A stretch of DNA of 64,000 bases. It comes from Bugula neritina (lineage: Eukaryota > Bryozoa > Gymnolaemata > Cheilostomatida > Bugulidae). Below, piece by piece: positions 40,515 to 49,300 of the stretch (the stretch's first letter is position 1; each line of letters starts with the position of its first letter). The stretch spans positions 3,777,001 through 3,841,000 of the forward strand of contig OZ037765.1 of NCBI GenBank assembly GCA_964035545.1, written 5' to 3'. A program made the position numbers and the translations under genes. The notes under the pieces are model-generated. The model was not told the origin of the DNA and searched no databases. It worked only from the letters and a program-made list of their open reading frames with translations.

Positions 40515-41020
40515 AGTTGTCTTCTTCCAGGCTATGAATCAATTAAGGAAAAGCTTGGCTAACATCCAATTTTTAAAATTTTTACTTGAAACTTACTCTC
40601 TTTGCATCCATTCCACAAGCCTCAGATTGTTATTTTCTTTCAATTTTCACTCTGTGATTTTAAAGTTTACTACACTAAGTTGCCATTTTTTTCCTTGATC
40701 GTTTTGATTGCTACAGCTGTGTTTTGCCATATGTGATTGGTATTTTTAATGCAACCAGACTTGCAGATCTTTCTGCCGTTACTGTACAACAAGTTTTGCT
40801 ATATTCAATGCATACGTAATTTAGATCAATTGTTTTTTCAATGAAAGTAAAAGCCTTAATTAAATTTCGGTTGCTTTGAACCTCTTTTTATTTGAATGTC
40901 GTTATGGTAAGCTAGATTGTATGTTGTTGATGCCTGTCGCAGCACAACTGATCAGGATAGGTTATATGTTCATATAGAACTCTTGTGAGCTATAAGAATT
41001 ATAAATGATTTCCAACGATT
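40515..41020 (-). pseudogene. Ig fossil, type E, copy 2
   Basis: Counterpart of 28090-28580 with similar decay plus a short insertion near 40800-40818 (ATATTCAATGCATACGTAA) not present in copy 1. Confidence 0.6.
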
Positions 41021-41173
41021 TGGTAAAGATACTCAGCATTGCACAGTAAGATAATGCTGATATATATCTCTGCTCCATGCTGTTGATGTAATAATGTAAA
41101 ACAAAAACATTATAGCCTAAGAAGGGTTTAATTAACAGTGGATTATAGAAACTTATTTTTTATAAATTCAAAC

Positions 41174-41574
41174 CTCAACTGTTCTGAAATCACTTCTCGT
41201 ATACCATTTCCACATATGCAATACAGGAAAACACTTCTGAGATGAACCTTTTCTTTGTTTTGGATCCATCTTGGATTTTGATTTCAAATCCATCCCCTCT
41301 GCCATGTGTCAAACAATATTCCGCAGTTACACCAAGATTGCCATATTCACCATTTATTTGATGTTGCATTAACAACTCATTTTTGTTCTTCCTAGCCTCA
41401 TCAGCAATGTTATCGCAACCTGCTTTAAATAAGTCATCTCTATTTTTATATTCTAGATATAATAGATACTTCAAATTTATAAAGCTTTGCAATTAGTTAT
41501 TGTTATTGGTTCATCAAAGTATATGTCCAGGGTGTTTTTAGTTTGTAGGAAGTATTTAAGCTTAATGGGTGTAG
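41174..41574 (-). pseudogene. Ig exon with frameshifts, copy 2
   Basis: 401 nt, as in copy 1 (28735-29135). The central frame is open over 100 codons (LFKAGCDNIADEARKN, GVTAEYCLTHGRGDGF, SEVFSCIAY), with three family cysteines. The B-strand cysteine is in another frame because of the shared 5-nt loss, and the frame closes after YVEMVYEK. The broken signal exon at about 41841-41881 should belong to it. Confidence 0.78.
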
Positions 41575-42088
41575 CTAAAAAAATGTTGAATGATTTTGCA
41601 TGTTTTAATTTTTTTGTGCAATAACAAGAAGAACTTAACTGTTGAAAGTATCTTCAAATAACTGGTATTTATCTAATGCTTAAAGTTCAACAACTAAACT
41701 TAAATAAAATATAAAGCAATCATAAACCAGCAATGTGCAATAGATGTGGTATATGCTGTAATTATGATTTTAATATCCTTCAAATGAAGCTATATGATTT
41801 ACAAAAAAGTTTCAACTCTATTTACCATAAGTGTTGATTAATATAATAGATACTGAAAACAGCCACATATCTTCATATTTATCATTGGGAATAGATATTT
41901 AAAATTTAGTATCCTTAATATTGGTTGAGGCAGATTAAAATAATATAATGCTGTTAAAATCAAAGTGAACTCAATAGCAATGTAGTACTATGTGCAGGCC
42001 ACCTATGAACAATATTTTTATAATCAGAGTGACAAATTTTATCTATGATTATACTGCATGTCATTTAAAGCCCTATAAAGTTTATTAC

Positions 42089-43003
42089 CTCAATGCCTTT
42101 GATTACATCATATTTTAACTGCTCTGGCACAACTTTTCCTACATCCTTATTATATGCAGTGCAGGAAAATGCTCCAGGTACTGACCCTTTTTTTACAGTT
42201 ATTATATGACTTTGCCATATGTCAAGCAGTAATCTTTAGTGGCATCTGGTCCTTCATAGACACCATTGATTTGGTAGTTGACTGAACCTTCTTTATTATG
42301 CCAAATGTCACTGGCAACTTTATTACAACCTGCTTCTAGCACTTGTTCTCCATCTTTATATTTTAAATATAAATACTCCAAACTTACGAAATTGCTAGCT
42401 TTGCAAATAATAGTTACTGGCTGATTTAGGTAAACGTCCGTGGTGTTTTCATTGGAGTAGGAAATGTTTAGGCTCCTGAGGGTTATAGCTGGAGCTGAAA
42501 AACATGGAGATATACTATATTAGGACTCTGATTAATGATATATACTTATACCTATAAATCAGGTGAATAGGAAAAGAAAACTAATGCTAATTTCCTACTT
42601 CCTGTTATAGTTTTGTTAATTTCAAACACCATAGTTTGAGAAAAAGTCAAAAGACATTTTCATGATGCCTGCTAATTTTTCAAATTCATTTATTGAAAAG
42701 AAAAAATCCTTTCAAGTTAGCTGATACATTACTCAAATGTTGTAAAATATCTCTTAACAGCTGAGATTTACTTTAATTATCAAAAGTCAGCAATTAACTC
42801 AACTTAATAAAAATGTAGGCTATTATAAGTCAGCAGTATGTAATATGGACAATTGGCATATACACATATGCCTTAATAATGACTTAATTTTTCTTCAAAT
42901 ATACAACACTGCATGCAGTGAGTGAAAGAAAAACGTTCAATTTTTTACTTATACCAAAAGTGTTAATGAGCAAGAGGTACTGAAGACAGTCGTATATATT
43001 CAT
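42089..43003 (-). pseudogene. Secreted Ig-like gene, signal exon intact, Ig exon frameshifted
   Basis: The signal exon is 43003-42955, 49 nt, reading MNIYDCLQYLLLINTF plus one base, donor G/GTATAA. The intron is 42954-42495 (460 bp). The Ig exon is 42494-42089 (406 nt, acceptor TTTTTCAG/CTCCAG, donor GAG/GTAATA). The frame runs from the start through VTIICKASNF, EAGCNKVASDIW and DYCLTYGK. It then meets two stops where a deletion removed the GDGFEIK-type segment. The rest (ITVKKGSVPGAFSCTAYNKD) lies in another frame. Three potential N-glycosylation sites occur near the start. Confidence 0.78.
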
Positions 43004-44824
43004 CTTTATTACTATAAATAGGTTAGAAATTTCATTATCCATAATACCAAGTGAACCAAATACTATAAATAGTATCAAACTATTACACAATATGATAGCA
43101 TACAATTTATCTACAAGCAATATTGATGTCATTCATGGTTGTTACCTCAAAACCTGTAGGCTGCTAAAGCATGGTAATTTTGCAATATTTAAACATTAAA
43201 ATTGAAATAAACAATAATTTACTTTTATACGCAATTGAGAAAAATATAATGTAACTGCTGGTAAGCTTTGAGAGCTATAAAAATAGCAGATTAAATAACA
43301 AAATCTTGTAAGATATATATAGCTTGTTTTCACCATTATATATAGGTGCTTTATTCTACAAGTTAAAAATTTGTTAAAATCTTATTAAACTTAGCCAGCG
43401 TGCAATAATTATGTTAACTTCTTTCGGGAAAAAAAAGTTATCAACGCATGAAGGTTTTGCATGAGTAAATTACAAGTTTTCTAATTTTATATGTTTTTTA
43501 GAGAAAACAATAATTTTAGTGATCTCTTCAAAATATTTATGATCATATTAATTATTCTAGCCTCAATCTATAGTAGCCTTGATGCTAAAAATTTATGCAT
43601 ATACAATAATTAACAAAAAATAATTTTTGTGATAATTAGTTATTATCAATCAATTTATATAGCATAGTTATGTAACACCAATTCTCGATTTATTTTTATT
43701 TTGAATAAAAACTAACTTACAAAATAAATCGACAGAGGACTTGATTTAAGGTTGAAATTGACAAACGAAAGGGACATCAAAGCAAAAACAATATCAAAAA
43801 TTAAAAAAAACGAAAGTTGGAAAAATTCTTAAGATTTTACATGAAGTTTTTGTTTACTACTTAACTTCATGAATTTAAAAGTTTGATTTTTGCACTGCAA
43901 GATTTGTAGAAATGAAAAAAGTAAAAATTGTATCTAAAAATTCTTTGCATACCAATTATTTTTAAAATTACTTCGATTTTAAATATCTAAATTTTATTTA
44001 ATGTTTTATAATTATTCTAATTTAATTATAATAAAAAACCACAAATATTGTTTGAATTAGGGGAACTTTGAAATTTTGAAAATCATAAAACATAACTAAC
44101 CCATTATTCTTAATATTTCTATAGCAGAAATAGCCCTATTACTCATGAGGCATCAGCATAAAATATGAAAACATGTGACAAAAAGCAAAGTAATAGGTGC
44201 CAAACAAATTGAGAAAATGACTTGATTTCCACAAAACAAGCAAATCATATCTTAATAGCAATTTTAGTTGTAAAAAATATAGTAAATACTATAAACACTG
44301 AAGAGTCTGAGGTTTTCAGGTAACTATGCCGAGTATTTTTTTAGTTGCTAAGAAATTCCGAATCCAAATCTAATCTAGTTCATCATTATACGACAACACT
44401 ATTTATAGTCTATACTATCAGATTATACTGTATGGTAAGACTTCGTCATAGACGTCAAAGGCCTGCTTGACACTTAAATTATAAACTTTATCACTTGGTT
44501 TTTACAAGTAATTTAATGTGTCTTAAGATGCAAGCTTTACTCTTTCTTCACAAAAGTTCTTTTAATTATGTTCAGGAAGAGGCAGTATTAAGCAATAAAA
44601 CTCAAAAATATGTTATGCTTCTTTTTTTCTTATAAATTTATTGTTGTAGTATAGTATTTTTTAGTGTAAACTTTTATGATTAATGTTTGTTCTGTTAATA
44701 TTGTTTTGGCTTTTAAGTAAATTTTAAAGAAAAATCAAACAATCTAAATCTCTTAACATATTATTTACAAGCTTTAGTGCTGGTCTGCATGGTAGATGTA
44801 CTAGCTGATGGAGCCAGTGGCTCA
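43004..44824. other. Upstream flank of the 43-kb Ig gene
   Basis: AT-rich, no exon seen. Weak paralogy to 32340-32580 around 43700-43930 shows that this flank was duplicated with the gene in an older round. Confidence 0.55.
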
Positions 44825-45003
44825 GGGTATAATTTTATCGCCTAAATGTAATGTTCTACAAATTAAAATGTGAAAAATTTTATACCCACTAAAGTAAATT
44901 TAAGAATACTGTTGACCATCAATTGCATATACATGTCTCATAATTGTCCATTTTAGCTAGTCAAAATAAAGCTGAACTTACCCTTTCTGTGAAACTCATG
45001 TAT
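44825..45003 (+). repeat. Duplicated segment, middle piece, left flank of the retrotransposon
   Basis: Aligns with 13560-13755 and ends in CTCATGTAT against GTCATGTAT in the unbroken copy. The last four bases, GTAT (45000-45003), are the left target-site duplication of the retrotransposon. Confidence 0.8.
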
Positions 45004-45056
45004 TGTGATAGATTATGCCTTGGTTTATTCTTTTGTTCAATAATGTTAATTGGGGT

Positions 45057-45146
45057 CCGAAATTCGGAGTTCCGAATTTCGGCTTGACCGAAGATCGGTT
45101 CCCCCGATCTTCGGGCCTGCCGAATTTCGGAGCTACCGAACTTCGG
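45057..45146 (+). promoter_or_regulatory. U3 array of six 11-bp palindromes
   Basis: Four copies of CCGAANTTCGG (45057, 45072, 45120, 45136) flank the pair CCGAAGATCGG (45088) and CCGATCTTCGG (45104). That pair is mutually complementary and forms a hairpin with a 5-nt loop. The position just upstream of the TATA box suggests an enhancer array for a dimeric factor, or a structured transcript region. The same array occurs in the 3' LTR at 52495-52584. Confidence 0.75.
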
Positions 45147-45192
45147 GCCACACACACAAAAGATTCTTTGTTTTATGTTCTTTTGTTCGCTG

Positions 45193-45201
45193 TATATAAA
45201 A
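45193..45201 (+). promoter_or_regulatory. TATA box of the LTR
   Basis: TATATAAAA, about 83 bp upstream of the AATAAA in the same LTR, as expected for a U3/R arrangement. Confidence 0.8.
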
Positions 45202-45275
45202 GCAGGCGAGTTACGGTGTAAAGCCAGTCTACTACTGGAGCTCGCCTGGACAAGTTGATATTATTTTTCTAATAC

Positions 45276-45281
45276 AATAAA
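45276..45281 (+). terminator. LTR polyadenylation signal AATAAA
   Basis: AATAAA within the LTR downstream of the TATA box. The functional copy for RNA 3' ends would be the one in the 3' LTR (52714-52719). Confidence 0.7.
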
Positions 45282-45353
45282 CATTTGGAACTCTACTACT
45301 TCAACCTATCTTGTTCTGCACTAAGTTACATTCAACCCACAAGTTTATCACAT

Positions 45354-45373
45354 TGGTGGCAGCGGTGGGATTC
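45354..45373 (+). promoter_or_regulatory. Primer-binding site, tRNA-Leu type
   Basis: TGGTGGCAGCGGTGGGATTC starts 1 bp after the LTR. Its reverse complement ends in CCACCA and fits the 3' end of an animal tRNA-Leu (..AATCCCACCGCTGCCA plus CCA), giving 20 bp for minus-strand priming. Confidence 0.88.
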
Positions 45374-45398
45374 TGAATACTAGTGTAAGAAGAACAAG

Positions 45399-46304
45399 AT
45401 GGCTCCAGGGGGTGAGGAGGCGACCCCTGGAGCAGCCGCGACACCAACCCTCACTGTGGAGGCTTTGGTGACAGCCCTCCGACAGTTGCAGGGGACAGGG
45501 CAGGCGCCACCTGGTGACAGGTACCGCCTCAGTCCCCCAACTTTTGGAGGTGATGGGGATGTGGAGCAATTCATCCGGGAGTTCCAGGACGTGGCCACCA
45601 TCGCTGAATGGCCAGTGCCGGTGCGCGTCCTCCAACTCCGGGCCTGTTTGACAGGCCGGGCCAAGAGTTTCGCTCTGGGGCCCGATGAAGCACACATCTT
45701 ACGTGCCCTAAGGGCCAGGTTTGGCATGACGTCAGAGGAGGCGTCTGACCGCCTACAGGCCCTGAGAAGGGACAGGAGGACATCGTTGGAGGACCACGCC
45801 AACGTGGTGGAACGCTTGGCCCAGGCTGCTTTCAGCCAGGCTACCGGAACGGAAAGACAGCGCCTGGTGTACAACGCGTTTTTCCGGAGTATAAATCATC
45901 CTGACCTCCAACGCTATTGGATGGCTAGCAAGGTGGGCAGCCTGGACGAAGCTCTGGAAACGGGCAAAGCCTATTTCCAGGTAGAGGAGCTTCAGGGACC
46001 AAGATTCGCCGCCCGCCAGGTGGTCGATGAGGAGACCGCCCTGCCTGCTAAACCCCAAGTAGCGGCCGCAGCAACTAAATCACTCGAGCAGACGCAGCTC
46101 ACCATGTTAATGGACATGATGAAAGGCCTGCAGGCTACAGTGACGAAGTTGCAGAGCGAACAGGCGGATAGGCGGGCTCCCCGTTCGCGGGACAACCCTG
46201 TCCGCCCATCTCTGCTAACCTGTTGGGGGTGCGGGGTGCAAGGGCATGTGAGGAGGCACTGCCCTAGAGGCCAAGGGCCTTTAAACACCCAAGGCTCACG
46301 GTAA
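45399..46304 (+). CDS. gag: Gag polyprotein
   Basis: 301 codons. An N-terminal low-complexity Pro/Ala/Thr part is followed by a retrotransposon-Gag capsid-like region (about residues 45-205; FGGDGDVEQFIREFQ, LQLRACLTGRAKSFAL). A short linker then leads to one CCHC zinc knuckle, CWGCGVQGHVRRHC (C-X2-C-X4-H-X4-C), for genomic RNA binding. The ATG at 45399 is the first in frame after the primer site. The 3' end carries the frameshift site. No defects seen. Confidence 0.95.
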   Translation: MAPGGEEATPGAAATPTLTVEALVTALRQLQGTGQAPPGDRYRLSPPTFGGDGDVEQFIREFQDVATIAEWPVPVRVLQLRACLTGRAKSFALGPDEAHILRALRARFGMTSEEASDRLQALRRDRRTSLEDHANVVERLAQAAFSQATGTERQRLVYNAFFRSINHPDLQRYWMASKVGSLDEALETGKAYFQVEELQGPRFAARQVVDEETALPAKPQVAAAATKSLEQTQLTMLMDMMKGLQATVTKLQSEQADRRAPRSRDNPVRPSLLTCWGCGVQGHVRRHCPRGQGPLNTQGSR

Positions 46305-49300
46305 CTTCCGCCAACCGTGGGCCTCACGCCAATCCCATCCGGGATAGGACTCGAAGAGGAGAAGAAGAGACCTCCACAGGGTCTGCCGATACCGAGTGGC
46401 AGAGGCCACGGAGATCTCGGAGACCGCAAGGTCTACCCGATCCTCCGGCCGTGTCACTCGAGACCCGGATGCAGCTAGAAGAAGCAGGATGGCAGGCACC
46501 TCGGAGATCTCGGAGACCGCAAGGTCTACCCGATCCTCCGGCCTGGCCACTCCAGAACCGGTTCGCGGGGTTGCCCGAGGAGGTTGTGGAAGAGGATTCA
46601 GCTTACTCGCAAGAGTACCCCAAGCTACCCTCCCGACCTCAGAAAACCCCCGTTGTCTCTAAGACAAAGAGGAGGCCCGCTGTGCGGACCCAAGTTGTGT
46701 CTCCCCCAGAGACTGACCGCTCCAGGAGCACCCAGCCGTATGGAAGCAGCTACTTCCTGCCCGGAAAGATTTCGGGTAAAGCTGCCACATTCCTACTGGA
46801 TACTGGGTGCACTACCAACCTGCTGAGTAGGCGTCTCTTTGACACCCTTGGTGCACGAGAGCGGGCGAGCCTCGAGCCGTATGAAGGTGCGCATGGTACG
46901 TTGGCGGACGGATCATGCATTCCTTTCTACGGCATCATTTCACTACCTGGACGCGTTCGTGATCAAGCAATTCACGAGACGTTCATAGTCAGCCAGCTGA
47001 AGGAGGACGCCATCCTGGGAATGCCGTTTCTGGAGAAACACCAGTGTCACATGGATTTCCAGAAGTCAGTGGTGGTGATGGCTGGGAAGGAACTTGTCTG
47101 CGTCGACAAGTTCGGGAGGCCCTTGGTGGGCGGAGTCCAGGTAGTGCGGGACTGCACAGTTCCGGGGAGATCCCAGGCGACCCTTCGCTGCAGAGTCAAC
47201 TGCAAAGGGATCGCCGACCTGGGGGTGGTTGAGGGAACGCACGGAGCGATCCGACTAGCAAACAGCCTGAATCGGCTAGATGGTCGGCAAGAGCTCCTCG
47301 TGCAGTGTATCAACCCCTTCACGGAACCTGTCCAATTATCGGCCGGAGCACTGGTGGGGAAGTACCACTCCATCCAGGAAGCGGATGTGGGTCCGGCACT
47401 GGAGACAGTGGCCGACACCCAGGGGAACCCCCTTCACACCAGACGAGGAGCAGTCCCGGAGCATATGGCTGACCTGTATGATGGAGCGTGTGGAAACTGT
47501 ACAAGTAGTACTGAACGCCAAGTACTGGCTCAACTACTTGCGGAGTACAGTGATGTCTTCAGTCGTGGCGATAGAGACATGGGGCTGACCAAGGTCATCT
47601 CCCACGAGATACCCCTGGCAGCCGGCACCACTCCCATCAGGCAGCCTACCCGGCGTCTAGGCCCGGAGAAGGAGAAGGAGGTGAGCCGACAGGTACAGGA
47701 TCTTCTTGACCGGGATCTGATTGAGCCTGCCCACGGTGCGTGGAGCTCTCCAGTAGTCCTGGTCAAGAAGAAAGATGGTAGCTGGAGGTTCTGTGTGGAC
47801 TACCGCAGACTCAACAGCGTTACTATCCAAGACGCCTACCCTCTCCCTCGGATAGATGAGTCTCTGGATGCCCTCGCGGGTAGCAAGTACTTCAGTACTT
47901 TGGATCTGCTTAGCGGGTACTGGCAAGTGCCTCTCAGTCCTGATGCCCAGGACAAAGCAGCATTCATTACTCGCGACGGGCTCTGGAAGTGGAAAGTACT
48001 GCCATTTGGACTAACGTCCGCCCCGGCAACTTTCCAACGGCTCATGGAGCAGGTCCTCAGTGGATTACACTGGAAGACCCTCCTCATCTATCTGGACGAC
48101 GTCATTGTCATCTCCCCAGACTTTTCGACTCATGTCAGTCGTCTGCGGGAGGTCTTTGACCGCCTCCGGGCAGCTGGACTCAAGCTGAAGCCCTCCAAGT
48201 GTGCACTCTTGCAGCCGGAAGTCACGTACCTGGGTCATGTGGTGGGCCGTGATGGGGTCGCTACCGACCCAGAGAAGGTACAGGCTGTGAAGGAGTGGAC
48301 TGTCCCCCGTGACCTCCCTGAGTTGCGCGCATTCTTGGGCCTAGTAGGGTACTACCGGCAGTACATACCTGGCTTCGCAGGAGTGGCTCAGCCGTTAAAT
48401 CGGCTGACCGCAAAAGGGGTCCGGTGGCAGTGGACGCAGGAGGAGCAGCAGGCATTCGACCACCTCAAGCAACGTCTAATGGAGGCGCCAATTCTGGCGT
48501 ATCCTGATCCAGCCAAGGAGTACATCCTGGACACCGACGCCAGTGACCACAGCGTGGGAGCCGTCCTGTCTCAAGTCCAGGGTGGAAGTGAGGTGGTCGT
48601 GGCTTACTATAGCAAGACTCTCGCGGCCGCCGAGAAGAACTACTGCACCACTAGGAAGGAACTCCTAGCAGTAGTCAAGGCGGTCAAACACTTTCGGCCA
48701 TATCTGTATGGGAAATCGTTCCGTTTGCGAACAGACCATGCATCACTGATATGGCTGTGTAAACGTGCAGAGCCCTCGAGCCAGGTGGCTCGTTGGCTAG
48801 AGATTCTTGCCGAGTTCTCTTACCGTATAGAGCACCGTGCAGGCCGGAAGCATGGGAACGCCGACGGCATGAGCCGGCGGCCGGTAGAGAACTGTAAGCA
48901 ATGCCTGCACATTGAACAGCGGGACGGGGGACCCGCTCGCCTTGACGTGGAAACAGAGCTAGTGGAGGGCACCGCCTACCGGTGGGAGCACGGCCATCTT
49001 CGGACCGAAACCCACCAGGACGGTGTCCAGGCGCTCCACGCCAACCCTACTCTGCACCAGAACGTCAAGGAGCTGTGCCGACTCCAGGAGACGCTACCCG
49101 GCGCGGTAGCGGACATCTTCCGGGCCAAGAAGGAGGGCCGACGACCTAGCGAGGAACAGCAGCGGCAGGGAGACGTTGAGTTCCAACTCCTCTGTCGTCG
49201 CTGGGATGCCCTCAAGGTCAGTCCTGATGGCCTCCTGATGATAACGTTAGCAGCAGACAACCGCCAGCAGAAGAGGGACCGCGTCGTCTGTCCACGCGCC

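Larger units (their letters stand above)
36912..42172. repeat. Recent segmental duplication, copy 2
   Basis: Colinear with 25226-29735, longer mainly because it retains about 660 bp (39422-40082) lost from copy 1. Long stretches differ by only one or two bases per 60. Confidence 0.92.
45004..45352 (+). repeat. 5' LTR, 349 bp
   Basis: Begins TGTGATAG and ends TTATCACA (TG..CA with a 7-bp inverted terminus). U3 holds six 11-bp CCGA..TCGG palindromes. A TATA box follows at 45193-45201 and a polyadenylation signal AATAAA at 45276-45281. Confidence 0.97.

Noticed and set aside
45015-45221. Open frames inside both LTRs
   Set aside because: They arise from the palindromic CCGAANTTCGG array and are identical in both LTRs because the LTRs are; no start context or domain.
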